From NCBI GenBank assembly GCA_029204225.1, contig CM055097.1, positions 73,583,552 to 73,647,551 of the forward strand: 64,000 nt of DNA, read 5' to 3'. The stretch's first letter is position 1. Each line of letters begins with the position of its first letter. A model generated the notes under the pieces. It was not told the DNA's origin and did not search any database. It worked only from the letters and a program-made list of their open reading frames with translations. A program made the translations under genes and the position numbers. Of this stretch, positions 52,529 through 64,000 are shown piece after piece. This DNA is from Diphasiastrum complanatum (taxonomy: Eukaryota > Streptophyta > Lycopodiopsida > Lycopodiales > Lycopodiaceae).

Positions 52529-53609
52529 CTTGGTACTCTAGGTTGCATGATTTTCTCTATTACCTTGGCTTTGTACTAAGTGCTTATGAACCTTCTTTAT
52601 ATTTCAAATTTAATAAAGGAATGATCATCATTTTGGTGCTTTATGTTGATGACATCATTATGACAGAAAATGATGATGAAGGCATAAGCAAAGTAAAAGT
52701 TGATTTATCTAGTGAGTTCAAGATGGTAAATCTAGGCTTCCTAAAGTTTATACTTGGGATAGAAGTGTCTAGAAGTATCAATTTACTTTCATAAGTCAAT
52801 CTAAGTATGCTACTTCCATTCTTGAAATATTTGGTATGAAAGATTGTAAGGGGATTGACACCCCTATGGAACATGTTGTGAAAGCAACTAATGAAGGTGA
52901 TGAAGCATCCTTTGAGGACATCACCCTCTTTAGGAAGCTTATAGGCTCTCTAATCTATTTAACCATCACTAGACCTGACTTAAGTTTTTGTGTAAGCAAG
53001 TTGAGTCAAAGTATGCAAACTCCTTTAGATCATCATTGGAAAAGTGCCAAAAGAGTACTTAGATATGTTTCTAGTACTAGATATTTTGGCATACTTTATG
53101 AAGGATCTAACTTGCACTTGAGAGCCTACTCGGATTCAAATTTTGCAGGTGACAAGATGGATAGAAAGTCCATTAGTGCATTTGCAACATTTCTTTGTGG
53201 AGGAGTAATATCTTGGCTTCCCAAAAAGCAAGACACTATCTCACTATCTTCTTGTGAAGTCGAGTACAAGGCATTGATTTCAACAACCAAAGAGCTCGTA
53301 TGGCTTAGAAGACTCTTGATGGAGCTACATGTGCTAGAGGCCGAGGAGATCCCTTATATATTTTGTGACAATCAAACTTCTCAACAAATTTCTTCAAATC
53401 CTATCTTCCATGCTAGAACAAAGCATATTGAGATAACTCACCACTTTGTGAGGGAGAAGGTACAATCCAAGGAGGTGCAACTACATCATGTATCATCATC
53501 CAAATGCATAGCTGATATCTTAAACAAGCCATTGTCCAAAGATTTATTTTTTAAGTTAATATATGCTCTTGGAATTGTAGATAGATGTACATTAGATTTG
53601 CCAAGTTAG
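52529..53609 (+). pseudogene. C RT end and RNase H
   Basis: RT reads TWYSRLHDFLYYLGFVLSAY, YVDDIIMTEND and FKMVNLGFLKFILGIEVSRS. After a small frameshift at about 52793-52836 it continues MKDCKGIDTPMEHVVKATNE, LIGSLIYLTITRPDLSF and RNase H (YSDSNFAGDKMDRKSISAF, LSSCEVEYKALIS, EEIPYIFCDNQ, HARTKHIEITHHFVREKV). It ends KPLSKDLFFKLIYALGIVDR. The codon after EAEE is Ile, unlike the TAG of the B family. YVDD and the RNase H acidic residues are intact, with one frameshift only, so decay is modest. Confidence 0.85.
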
Positions 53610-53622
53610 AAGTGAGGAGGAG

Positions 53623-54483
53623 TGTTGAAAATTGTCACTTCTCACTTGACATTGGTTATTGTGAATAATGATCAAACATCAGAACAATGTTGATGATCTG
53701 ATTTCACACATGTGGAGCTTGTTCCCACGTGTGAAAGGAAGTACTTTTTATACTTGTATATATCTAAATTGATTTTGTATCAATCTAGTTAGTGTGAACA
53801 TGATATGACTAGTTTTTAGTCAAGTTGACTAGTCACCTAGAAATTAGCTTTTCCTTGCATGTGCATGAGCAAATGCTCCCACATGGCAAGTGGATGTTCA
53901 CACGTGTGTATAGAGTTCTAGAAGATAAGAGTTGACCATTTTCCTTAGATCCTATTTTGTAGGAAATATTCCTATATTCTAGGAGACTAGCTTTTTGTAT
54001 TTTAGCCATATTCTAGAAGGTTAACTTTGGATAAGGATAATGGATGAATCAAATGGATAGATCTGAGTGATGTGGCACTCTTCACACATGTGAAGACCTG
54101 CTGGACTGTACCAAACTCATGGATGTACTTGATCCATAAAAGGATCATCATTTTGCTAAGAAGATTGATGAGACTTTTGCATTCTACACTTTTGTGAGAT
54201 TTCTAGTCATTTGTCTTGTGATTTCTATGAATGATTGCTATCTAGAACTATTGAACTTGTTGTTTTAGGTGCAGGCCGTACTGTGGACAGTACTCCACAT
54301 GTGTGAGGCCTCCTGCACTAATTTATGATGTGTTGATCCATTGCTCTTGCTTAAATCCAAGTGTAGTGAATCTAGATCAAGATCTAATCTGTAGAACTTG
54401 ATAGATCCATTGATCAAGCAACCAATAACTCTCTATGATTGTTAAGTACAATCATTATTGTCCTAAAAACTGAAAATTTATCA
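53623..54483 (+). repeat. 3' LTR of element C
   Basis: It starts TGTTGAAAATTGTCAC after the tract GAAGTGAGGAGGAG and ends AAAATTTATCA, about 861 bp. The end is judged by resemblance to other LTR ends. Confidence 0.65.
54274..54309 (+). promoter_or_regulatory. LTR dyad module (C)
   Basis: GGCC, the perfect dyad TACTGTGGACAGTA (54279-54292), CACATGTGTG (54296-54305) and a second GGCC. Here the arms are TACTGT/ACAGTA, different from A, B and D. Confidence 0.5.
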
Positions 54484-55034
54484 CATATTTTGAGACTACC
54501 ACTATTTCTTACAAAGAATGTTGCATGATGTTATAATATATGTGGTAGTAGCACAAAACTTTTAACAATAATTTGCAAGATAGATTTTACCATGTAATGA
54601 GTTATGTGATCTATGATCAAATTCCAGCAAGTTCACACATGTCGAGAATGATCCTCAAGTGTGAATGATCTTGTTAAGCTTTGTGTTTATCACATAAATT
54701 GATTCTAGATTGAATATCAAGATCTAGTACAAGAATTTATGGCCAAAGCACAATCTAGCATGCTAATAATCAAAGAATTATTGCATTCAAAATCAAAAGA
54801 AAAGAAGTACAAGAATTTAATGCATTAGCATAATCCTCTACTCGAGTTAGAGAGAGAAAGAGAGAGCAAAATTCAAGCAAACAATAGAATAGATCCAGTT
54901 TGACATGGAATAGCTTCAAAGCTTGGTTCTTCATAAAAAATTATGAGAGAGCCTACACATATTTATGGAGATTGGAGAAGCTCGAGGTAGAACCATCTCT
55001 CTCCTTTTTTCATCCACCTCTAAAAGTGATAACT
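54484..55034. other. Non-coding, weakly similar to element N interior
   Basis: No gene is seen. The phrases CACAATCTAGCATGCTA and CTCGAGTTAGAGAGAGAAAGAG resemble 600-620 and 1135-1170 of element N, so a related non-coding element may lie here. Confidence 0.3.
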
Positions 55035-57170
55035 AGCAAGGTCATCGTGCTCGCTGGCAAATATCACATGTCTGAATATAATTTTTTGTGTCCTTATGAA
55101 GCGTACGCCACCAACAACCTGATTGCAAAAGTTTGTGAATAGTAATATCCATAGAGAAGTGTCCTCCGCCCATGCCATCATGTGAAAACATGATTAAATC
55201 TAAAATTTCATGTGGTAAAACACATCTACATAGAATATTGTCTGATCCAGTGCGTTTCCATGAGATAGTGAGGAAATTTTTGAACAGAAAAAATCATGGC
55301 TAACGTCTCATGTTTTGTTGTTGAATAATTCTTCTCCATATTGTAAGTTGCCTACTTGCAAATCGTATAGGATAATCCTTCGTATAATTACCTAGCTGCA
55401 TCAAAATTGATCCAATGGCGTATTTCGAGGCATCCGTGTGAACATGAAATTCAATCGTCCAATCTAGAGAACGTAGTATTGGTGCTGAAGTTAATGCTTT
55501 TTTAAATTTTTCAAAGGTCTCTAATGTCTCTACTATCTCTAAATCCGCAAAGAAGATAATTAAAATTTGATAGTAGTTCGCATGACTCATAAACACATAA
55601 ACTCCACGAATCATTGTTGGTGGTGGCAGTTCCACAATAATCTTGATCTTAGAATAATCTGTGGCAATACCATGTCTCGATATCACATGCCCAAGCACAA
55701 CTCCATGGGAAACTCATATCTGGTATTTTTTTGGATTTAAAAAAATTTGATATTTGCAACATCTTTCAAATACTTTTTCCAATTGATCCAAGTGGTCTGT
55801 ATCTGTACTATGAACTCCCAGGTCATCCAAGTAAATTTCAAGAAATTTCTGTAGATAAGCTTTAAAAGCAAATTGCATTACTCTTTGGAACAAACTTGGT
55901 GCATTACAGAGTCCAAGTGACATTACTTTGTAAGCATAGGTGTCCCATTTTGTTGCAAAAGTAGTTTTGTGGCGATCTGCAGGTGCGATCTTAACCTGGT
56001 TGTAACCACAAAATCCATCTAGGAAACTATAAGCTTTCGCTCCAGCAAGGCGATCCAAAATGCTTTTAGTAAAAGGCAACGGAAAGTGACCCTTCCTCGT
56101 CACTTTGTTCAAAGCCTTGAGATTCACAAAAATTCAATTTCCCATTCTTCTTGGGAACAATGACGATTGGTGAGATCCATTCGATATGCTCAATCTCATA
56201 AATGAAATCGGCATCAAACAATCTCTGAAGTTCTTTCTTTATCAGGTCCGCAACATTAGGATTACAGCAATAGGACTTTGTGACCTTTGGAACTGCATCA
56301 GGTACTAAAGGTATGGTATGTTCAATAACTGATGTCAGAATACCCTTCAGATCTTGATAGGTCCATGCAAAGCAGTCTTGAGACTTAATAAGTAACATGC
56401 AGAGTGCTTGATACTGTTCAGGATTAAATTGTGATCCAACTTGTACAATAATTTCTGGTTCTCCTGATTCAGCAAGATTCATTGGCTATGTCCTAGTTGG
56501 GCCATCGTAAATATCTTTCGAGTCTAGCACGTGTTGTTTGGGTTCACGATGTACTTTAGGTAACATGATAACCACATCATCCAATGTATAACATTTAAAA
56601 TGTTCGGACATATCATGCTAGACCACATCTTCTTGTTCTTTTTCGAAAGTACTTGTCTTGGATCTTCGCTTAGCCTTCTTAGCAAGAATTGATTGTGGAG
56701 GTGATGACTTCCGAGATGATGATGTCTTACTAGATTCTAACTTGTAGAATCATCCTCAACTTTTTCTTTGTCTTTATCTAGTAAGAGTGGTACATTCACT
56801 GAATCAATCTTTTGAGGAGGATTTTCCCATTCAAGACCGTATTATAATGTTGTTTGGTTTGTTTCTTCGTCATTGACCTATGATCCTATCTTCCTTCAAT
56901 ATAACTGCTTTGGCCGGTTTTATTGTTGGTTCATCAAGAACATTACGCACTCCAAATTTGGTCGGATCCATATGATTTAGAATCTACTCATCCGTAAGCA
57001 TTGTCATCATAAGTCAAGGCATGACTCACAGGAATGACGTCATTTTCAATTGGATCTGGTATAGGTTCCGTTAATATCCAAGCTACATTCAGCACATTCA
57101 ATAAAAAAGTGATCGATGTATCCAAGGTTCGATCCAATAATGAAATCTCGCTCAAATCTTACTGATTATT
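55035..57170 (-). pseudogene. Ty3/gypsy pol relic (linker, RT, RNase H, integrase zinc finger)
   Basis: In minus-strand order there is an acidic linker (56500-57100, e.g. SVNVPLLLDKDKEKVEDD), then RT entry QDCFAWTYQDLKG and IVIVPKKNGKL. Next come SFLDGFCGYNQVKIAPADRH (motif A Asp present), MSLGLCNAPSLFQRVM and IYLDDLGVHS (YxDD). RNase H follows with LGHVISRHGIATDYSKI, FKKALTSAPIL and FHVHTDASKYAIGSIL. Last is the integrase H2C2 finger (HDGMGGGHFS, CWWRTLHKDTKNYIQTCDIC) at about 55240-55040. Integrase DDE and LTRs are missing. Frameshifts separate the blocks. It may be part of the same dead element as the gag at 60-61 kb, interrupted by 57.2-60 kb. Confidence 0.8.
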
Positions 57171-57725
57171 TTGTTGACACATATATCCTGCTGTACAATC
57201 AATCTTTGTAAGAGCTTCATTCCAGTTGATAGTATCCGTTTGAATCGTAGTGAACTCCCAAATTTTTCTTTGGTCGGTCATAAGTATGATCCGTTGTTGA
57301 TAAATCATCAACTTGTCATTTTACATGCATTCATTTCTACCTACTTTTACCAAGTGTCAAATTCTAAACTAGAATTGTCCAAATCACCATGCATGTGTCC
57401 AATTCACTTTGTGCATGCCTTGCATGTCACTATGGAACACTTACAATCATTGCATGTGATGTGCTACGAGTTTCTACAAGCCCGTAATTGGCATTTATGT
57501 GTCTACATTCTATATGCATGTCGTATATGACCAACTAGATTCAAAAAACCATGTAGCTCGAGTTTTTTCTGGGCCAAAATTGCAATATGAAACATTACAT
57601 ACACATAGGAAAAACTTTGCCAAAGCCTAAAGTCAAGATAGATAATTTTTCATTTTTCAACAATCTACTCCTCATGCACTTTGGACTGCATCAACAAACT
57701 CACTAGCTGTTTTCTATACGTCATA
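57171..57725. other. No supported gene
   Basis: A 119-codon plus-strand ORF is present but its composition (many Cys, His and Phe, no motif) does not convince. Repeated TGCATG/GCATGT hexamers are frequent in 57325-57525. Confidence 0.35.
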
Positions 57726-58037
57726 TATTCTCCATTTTGGCAAAATAAAAAGACGGTTTTTAATGACCATCATTAAAGTCCACTTAAATGACGGCCAAAA
57801 CCGTCATTTACCTTCCGTTTGGGCAAAATAGAAAGGACGATTTTTAATGACCATCATTTAAACTGATTTAAATGACAGTTTTTGGCCATCATTTATCTTT
57901 CGTTTCGACAAAATAAAAAGGACGGCTTTTAATGACCATCATTTAAGTTGATTTAAATGACAGTTTTTGGCTGTCATTCATTCTCCATTTTGGCAAAATA
58001 AAAAAGATAGTTTTTAATGCGTGTCATTTAAAAATTG
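57726..58037. repeat. 85-bp tandem repeat, about 3.6 copies
   Basis: Units begin near 57729, 57814, 57899 and 57984, each with GGCAAAATAAAAAGGACGG, TTTTTAATGACCATCATTTAA and an AAATGAC...GTCATTT dyad. The first unit holds a perfect AAATGACGG/CCGTCATTT stem with a 6-nt loop. Copies differ at about 10-15 percent of positions. Confidence 0.8.
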
Positions 58038-59225
58038 GAGAGCTCCCAGCAACCTCACAACTTGCATGCCTGAGTGCTTCCCACATGTCTTCTCTTTTAT
58101 CACTTGTTTCTGCCATTGACGGTTTTGTCTTTGGTTTCTTGGTAGACACTAATTTTTGGGAGGTCTGTATCCTCCATTTGCTTCTAGGTGTTTCCATGGT
58201 TCTTCTCTCAGTTGAAGTTCCAGTCTCAAGGAAGACCTTTGATCTACAGGTTACACAAACTTCGATTATCAGTCTCAAGGGGATGGACTCATCAAAATTG
58301 GTGGTAGGAACAAATTTGAGTGGATGGTTTGGTATCTATAAGGAAACATGAGGAAGGCTTGGTGAGGGAACTGATAGTTCTACAGTTGCAGCCTTGGACC
58401 CTTGCAATGTTGAACTTTGACCACCACTAGCTGGGTGAGGAGCTCACTTTATTTGCAGGTTCATGGTTTTCTTCATCTTTTATTTTCTGCAGCTCTTTCT
58501 TTTGATCCGTTACTTATGGATCTCTTTGGGCTTCATAGGAGGGGATTCAACTATCATTGCTCCAAAGAGTTTCTTTTGTTCAAGATTGATCAGACTCATC
58601 TGTTGCTTAAGTTTTGTCTTTTCCTCCTCATCTTCTTTGTTTAATTTCTTATGTCTTCTAGCTGCTTCGCCTGCTTCTTAGATCTTCTTTGGCTGATTAA
58701 CCATTGTAGGTGGTAGTTGGTCTTCGAGGATATTTGCAATGATCTATCAGCTGCTTCAATAAGACTATAAAAAACTGACAATTTCTCAGAAGAACGGTGA
58801 AATGATGATAAACAAACAGATAAAAGGTAGGGTGGAGTTGGTGACATTGGTAAATGGTGTTACTGGTAGGTATGAGAATAGACACAAAAGTATGGCAAGA
58901 GGCCGGTTGAAAGAGACTGATTTCCCAATGCTTGTGTTTCCCTTTCCGAAGGATCCTCGTCGTGACTGGAGTACTTCTTCTGATTTAGTCTCTTTGAATT
59001 TCCCATATGTCTTCTTAGCCTTGTCTTTGTTGACTTTGGGTTTGTGACCTTGGCTATCGATCCTACTGGTGTTGTTGCTGGCAGTGTAACTGCTCCAGTG
59101 AATCCAAGCCGATCCACTCTCCCCCCCCCCCCCCAAATTTGTTGGTTGGGATGTTGTTGCTGGTAACTGTTCATGTTCAAGATTGGATCGACGTGTGGAA
59201 CACGTAGTTGAGACACGTTGAACAT
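58038..59225 (-). pseudogene. Decayed coding region, possible gypsy gag/protease segment
   Basis: Several minus-strand frames look protein-coding. One is a Gln-rich start (59225-58860: NMNSYQQQHPNQQ, then VTNPKSTKTRLRRHMGNSKR, HDEDPSERETQ). Another is a Lys/Glu-rich helix (EAGEAARRHKKLNKEDEEEK, TKLKQQMSLINLEQKKLFGA, 58680-58520). A third is basic (STKKPKTKPSMAETSDKRED, 58180-58050). They lie between gypsy gag (60-61 kb) and gypsy pol (55-57 kb) in the same direction, so they may belong to that element's gag end. I cannot identify a domain, and stops are frequent. A run of 14 C (59121-59134) lies inside the Gln-rich part. Confidence 0.35.
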
Positions 59226-60059
59226 GCGACTAGACTAAAGATTGAACAAATTTTAACTAACTTTGTTTCAATCTTGTTGTAGTTGACTCAAAAATGAATA
59301 TGACAATGAGATGCATGAATCAACTCTAACGTGACAAAGATTTATCAAAGTTTCAGTATGCTCAAAAATTGTAAACTCTATGCAACGTGATCTGAAGGTG
59401 GATATATGAATGAAAATGTGTTCTTGATATGCTCTATGGAAGACTCTTGTGTAGTATGTAATTCTCATGCAAAAATCAATCACACACTAGGAATGAAGAG
59501 CAACAAGGAAATAAAAAACTTTATAGAGAGTGAGAACTGTATAGCACTTGTCGAACAAAACTTGCATTCATTAACATTGATGACCCTTGGTAGCTGCAAT
59601 AGGTCATTTGTTTTGTAGAGTAATGTGACTTACTCTAACATGCCCTTGTCAAAACAAGGCAAGGTTGGTGACACTAAAGTCTACCATCATTGATAGCAGA
59701 TGTTGTAAGATACAGCTTGAGATGCAGGTATAGTTGAGGTACTATGTCCTGAGGATCTCTCTGAGCAAGAGATTCGGAACCAAATCTCTATCTGGATTTC
59801 TGATTCCTCGATGTATTGTGTATCGGCACATTGGAAATCTTATCAGTGTGTGGAAAGACAAATAGATTTGAGGTTCTAGAAGGGGAGAAAAAACTGTCAA
59901 TTCCCTATGGAAATTGCTCTTGGTTGGACATTGTAGCATATGATGGAATATCGGTTTCACTTTCTTTCGACAAGGACTCATTTCATATTAGTGTCTTTTT
60001 TGCATTTTGGAGCTGGTGTATTGTGCGGTAATGTAGAAGTTTGTAAGAAACTTCTCAAG
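59226..60059. other. No supported gene
   Basis: Mixed composition, only short frames. It may be decayed sequence of the gypsy element or an insertion in it. Confidence 0.3.
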
Positions 60060-61449
60060 TGAGCAGCAGGTTTAACTGTTAGTTGCTATTGTGCTCATGT
60101 TGTGTTGTCATGAGGATCCTATCGTGAGTCATAACTAACGTGTCGGGCAGGTAGGATGTTGTTGGGTTGTTTTGGGTAGTCTTTGAAGTTGTGTTTTCTG
60201 ACACAGTCGGGACACTCAGCATGGTACTTGGTCTTGACTGGACAATCAACCATGAAGTGGCCGGTTTCACCACAAATAAAACAACTGCTGTTTGATGGCC
60301 CTTGTATAACAGCATAGCCATCTTGTATGGCTAATGGTTCTGGACTTTCAGATGGATATTCAGGGTAAGTCAAGGAATGTCTAGACTATGATGGTTGTTC
60401 TTCATACTGTTGGACTATATGTGCATGGATAGGCTGATATGGAAGACAAGCATCAGCAGGATGCGTAGCCCAACAGTGTGGGCACCATATTGTCTTTTGT
60501 CTATAAGGTACCTGTGCAGGGTTTGGTTGACCAGGCATACTACTTTGGATAGACTTCAGGGCAGTTTGAAACTCATTGCTGAGTTTCTCCATCTATAGTT
60601 GATGTTGCTTATTAAGCAACTCCAACTGGGATTTCCGAAGTTGATCTCGGGTGTCTTCGATCGGCTTCGACTCATGGACAGGATCACGTGGTGCTCGCCT
60701 TTCCCTAGATTCGTCAACATCTGATCCCTCGTCTTCTTCTTTGATGGCATCAGACATAGCTAACTTGAGGCTCATATATTCATCATTGGATTTAAGCTCA
60801 TGTATAATCCATCTTGGAAGATTAACTAAGAACCAGATAATGAGCATCTGTTCAGAGGGTTGTTCTTGTACTTGACTTTTGGGGCATTTGAAATGCTCAA
60901 TATAGTCTCGGACACGTTCATCTTTTGTCTTCTTGATATTACTCAATTTGACAAAAGGACTCTCGATCAAGCGAAAGGGGTTAAAACGCTTGATAAATGA
61001 CTCTTTCAAAATTGACAGTCTGTCTTATCTTCATGATCGAGGTTAAAAAAATAGTCACGTTCTTTACCGATCATGTCATCGAAAATAGTTGGACCATAGC
61101 AGCGGGAGATGTTTTGCCATATACATCACAAATATTTGCAAAAATCTTTGAGGGTCTGAACTACCGTCAAACTTTGGTAGACCTAGCTTGGGTATACGTC
61201 TCTCAATATGAGCACCGTGGGTAGCAGAAGCACCAGTAAGGCCTGGGAGGATTCAACACCATAAAAATAGGGTTGTGCTCATGAGGAATCGGCTCTATCA
61301 GATGCTTGTCTCTTGAATGGTTCTGTGGATGGCTCGTGTATTTGGGCCCGCATTCGGTAGAATATATGGCGCCTGATTTGTTCAGCTATAGGGGACCTGA
61401 TCTCATATGGATAATCTTCTGGGATTTCAGGATTTGTATGTTGGTCCAT
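60060..61449 (-). pseudogene. Ty3/gypsy gag relic with zinc knuckle
   Basis: The gag frame starts at the ATG near 61449 (MDQHTNPEIPEDYPYEIRSP, IRRHIFYRMRAQIHEPSTEP). It continues in other frames with LGLPKFDGSSDPQRFLQIFV and WSNYFR (61170-61080). Next is the gag core at 61009-60593 (FIKRFNPFRLIESPFVKLSN, RVRDYIEHFKCPKSQVQEQP, LVNLPRWIIHEL). It ends in the zinc knuckle CFICGETGHFMVDC (about 60284-60243) and a second Cys pair (CPDCVRK). Gag forms the particle and packages RNA. At least four frame breaks make it dead. The pol of the same orientation at 55-57 kb is its probable partner. Confidence 0.7.
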
Positions 61450-61735
61450 TAAGTACTGTTGTGTCTTTTTTTGTGTTGGGTATGTGTTTTTGGTATTTTT
61501 GGATTTTTTTAGGGTTTTTGGTGTTTTTTGGATTTTTGGTGTTTTTTGGATTTTTAGAGAAGTGCAGGGGGAGACTCAGTATGAAAAAGGGCTTTCTATT
61601 GGTATGGGTGTTGTTTTTTTGAATTTTTTTTTTTCAACCTCTAAGGCTTTGGGAAGATGTGGTTTGGTCAAAATGACAATCAGAGGTGCTGATCAAAAGT
61701 TATGTGCTCTAGTGTGGATTTGGTCTGGTCGAGAT
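61450..61735. other. T/G-rich low-complexity sequence
   Basis: GTTTTTGGTGTTTTTTGGAT-type phrases repeat three times in 61510-61555. No gene is seen. Confidence 0.5.
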
Positions 61736-62760
61736 GGGTGTTAATTGCTCCAGTCAAGAATTCACCTGATTGCTTCGGTTGAGATCTGATCGAATCCCTT
61801 CGGTCGAGATTTGATCGGTGCCTTCGGTCGAGATTAGATACAAACCCTTCGGTCGAGATCTGATGTGACACTTCGGTAGAGATCTGATGGGACGCTTCGG
61901 TTGAGATCTGACGTGACACTTTGGTCGTGATCTGATAGAGACGCTTTGATCAAGATCTGACTTGACGCTTTGGTTGAGATCTAACGCGACGCTTCAGTCG
62001 AGATCCGACGCGGAGCTTCGGTCAAGATTCGACATGGAGCTTTGGTCGAGATTTGATGCGGAGTTTCAGTCAAGATTTGACGCGACGCTTTGGTCAAGAT
62101 CTGACACAGAGCTTTGGTCAAGATTTGATCAAGAGCTTTGGTTGAGATTTGATGCGGAGCTTCGGTCGAGATTTGACGCGGAGCTTCGATCGAGATGTAA
62201 CACATGGGCTCCGGTTGAGATGCAACACAGGGGCTCCGGTTGAGATGTAATGTAGGGGCTCCAGTTGAGATGTAATACAGGCCTCCGGTTGAGATTCAAC
62301 ACAGGAGATCCAGTTGAGATGTAACACAGGGGCTCCGATTGAGATGTGACACAGGCCTCCTGTTGAGATTCAACACAGGGGCTCCAGTTGAGATGTAACA
62401 TAGGGGCTCCAGTTGAGATGTAACAAAGGCCTCCGGTTGAGATTCAACACAGGGGCTCCGGTTGAGATGTAACAGAGGGGTTCCGGTTGAGCCTTCGGTT
62501 GAGATTCAACACAAGGGCTCCGGTTGAGATGTAACATTGGCCTCCGGTTGAGATTCAACACAGGGGCTCCTGTTGAGATGTAACACAGGCCTCTAGTTGA
62601 GATTCTCCAATTGAGATGTAAGTTGGGCCTTTGGTTGAGAAGTAACACAGGCCTCTGGTTGAGATTCAACACAGGGGCTTCGATTGAGCTGTAACACAGG
62701 CCTCCGGTTGAGATTCAACACAAGGACTCTGGTTGAGATGTAAGCTGGGCTGCCAGTTGA
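61736..62760. repeat. 24-26 bp minisatellite, about 1 kb, two subtypes
   Basis: The left half (61736-62200) is built from 24-bp units of the type GAGATCTGACGCGACGCTTCGGTC, about 19 copies. The right half (62200-62760) mixes 26-bp GGGGCTCCGGTTGAGATGTAACACAG-like and 24-bp CCTCCGGTTGAGATTCAACACAG-like units. Because 24 is a multiple of three, the left part is open on both strands and encodes eight-residue repeats (e.g. APRQISTE on the minus strand). I regard it as non-coding. It lies upstream of the gypsy gag. Confidence 0.85.
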
Positions 62761-63170
62761 GAATGGAAGCATGAGAGAACGGGAGGAGTGTGAGCTTGTG
62801 TGGAGGAAAATCCAACTCTGTTAGTGCATTTTCTAACAATGAGACAGCCAACAGATTTGCGAGTGTATCAGCCAATGGATATGGGCAATGATGTAGCCAT
62901 TTATGTGGCTCTGTCCAGTTTGTAGAAACTAAGATGTGTGGAAAGATTGAGAGTTTGTTTGCAAGGATCTAAACGGGGACAATGTTGCAGTTATTATGGT
63001 CTAAAATGCATTGGAGTTCAAGTGACAACGGTGTCAAATGTTGACAGATCCCCTACTCCAGAGAATTTGTTGGTTTTTTTTTTTGTTTTTTTACTTCTTT
63101 TACTTCCTGCTTACAGCTTTAACGGCTTGGTATTCTGCCTATCAGTAGAGACTATGGGCACTTCTTGAGA
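62761..63170. other. Flank of the minisatellite, weak minus-strand coding look
   Basis: The minus strand 62940-62765 reads HKWLHHCPYPLADTLANLLA and VSLLENALTELDFPPHKLTL, which has some protein character but no family I can support. The rest is T-rich. Confidence 0.25.
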
Positions 63171-64000
63171 TTATCTTTCTTGTTTTAAGGCCCAGATTAG
63201 GCAGAAGGGACAGATTATCTTTGTAGTATGTTTTGTCCTACTTTTCAGAGGACAACTCAGGGTCGTTCTCTCTTGAAAGCACTCACATTCAAATAGAGAT
63301 GCAAGCCGTGAACATTCAGTAGACAGATCAACATGTAGTCCAAATGAATATTCAATAGATTCTATAGCTACCTACTCTAAAAAACGAACTGAACCAGATC
63401 CTACACTTTGTTAAAACTGAGCTACACTTCATTAATCCACAAAACTGAAACAAGAAGTAATCTACAGCATTTTAGAAGTCCAAGAATCAAGAAACCAACC
63501 AGTCTTTTAATTCTTGGACATCCTAAGAACATCAAGAACTAGAATGATAGAGGATATGCAAGATTTATACCACATTTCTAGCCTATTTAGTTTATTTGAA
63601 TGCTGGTTTTTACATTAATACACAAACAAGAAAAGGAAACTAATCCACTCTAGGAAAGCAACAAATCTAATCCACTCTACAATCCACAACCACACACAAA
63701 GGAGGGAAGGGCAAGATCATGAATGCATCACTCAAGAAACAAGCATGATCAAGGAGTTCAATGGATGCACCAAACTTGTGAAGGCTCTTCTCATTTCAGC
63801 ATGGAGTAGATACAATACACAAAAAGCTCCTCTTCACAAAGAGGGAGTCTCTTAAATAAGCAAGAGAGCTTCTTAGGTGGCATCCTAGTGAAATTTTCAC
63901 ATTTCACAAATTACAAGTGGAATAATGCTCTCCACTAGAGGTCACCATCAAAAGGTGTCTCACTCTACTTTTTTTAAGAGGGGTCTACTTGCATTTATTA
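63171..64000. other. No gene seen
   Basis: Ordinary AT-rich sequence. It has no LTR end, primer site, conserved motif or long frame. Confidence 0.4.

Larger units (their letters stand above)
52529..54483 (+). mobile_element. Copia element C, 5' truncated
   Basis: It starts in RT at TWYSRLHDF directly after the B2 LTR end and continues to the RNase H end, purine tract (53610-53622) and 3' LTR. B2 probably inserted into C, and their 5' parts were lost together. Confidence 0.8.

Noticed and set aside
57171-57530. 119-codon plus-strand ORF rich in Cys, His and Phe
   Set aside because: No family motif, biased composition from repeated TGCATG words, and no second copy; treated as chance.
57726-58037. 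CRISPR array
   Set aside because: Long, imperfect contiguous units without spacers in eukaryotic repeat DNA; an ordinary tandem repeat.
61962-62672. Repetitive-peptide ORFs on both strands
   Set aside because: Open frames follow from a 24-bp period without stops and occur on both strands, so there is no reason to call a protein.

Overview
This 64 kb window looks like land-plant nuclear repeat DNA. It is AT-rich, carries no bacterial gene architecture and no complete host gene I can name, and is packed with Ty1/copia LTR retrotransposons whose primer sites match plant initiator-Met tRNA (TGGTATCAGAGC-type). Two Ty3/gypsy relics, a (CT)n microsatellite, a 24-bp minisatellite and an 85-bp tandem repeat fill much of the rest. 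I cannot name the species. The copia protein style and the DUF7869-like protein make me lean to a seed-free plant (fern, lycophyte or moss), but that is inference.

Layout. 1-2340: minus-strand non-coding LTR element (N). 2394-5890: decayed copia pol pieces on both strands. 6237-9520: internally deleted copia A (+). 9521-13607: copia B1 (-). 13608-14377: copia relic H (-). 14402-16254: gypsy relic (+). 16901-18240: copia pol (-) followed, after one in-frame TAG, by a coiled-coil ORF. 18831-20658: element O (-). 20659-41855: a four-level nest. Copia I (+) is cut by copia J (+, from 23022). J is cut by element D (-, 23972-39280) with matching ACTCT target duplications. D holds E (+, 26485-31320) and the intact young element F (+, 31957-38014). 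41856-43551: copia K inserted in J, with only 214 bp between its LTRs and a (CT)~53 expansion in one LTR. 43552-45884: AT-rich DNA with small relics. 45885-49754: a divergent gene pair, a beta-class DNA methyltransferase-like gene (-) and a DUF7869-like gene (+). 49755-54483: LTR fragment L (-), copia B2 (+) and copia C (+). 55035-61449: gypsy pol and gag relics (-). 61736-62760: minisatellite.

The best candidates for something undescribed are four. (1) The methyltransferase/DUF7869 pair, which may be a eukaryotic mobile element carrying its own DNA methylase. (2) A dyad-symmetric hairpin beside a CACACGTGTG palindrome that recurs in LTRs of different families with changed sequence but kept complementarity. 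(3) A non-retroviral cargo block shared by D and E that sits where the reverse transcriptase should be. (4) A pol-TAG-coiled-coil arrangement resembling Sirevirus env-like genes. Only F carries an uninterrupted polyprotein; nearly all other coding regions are broken.
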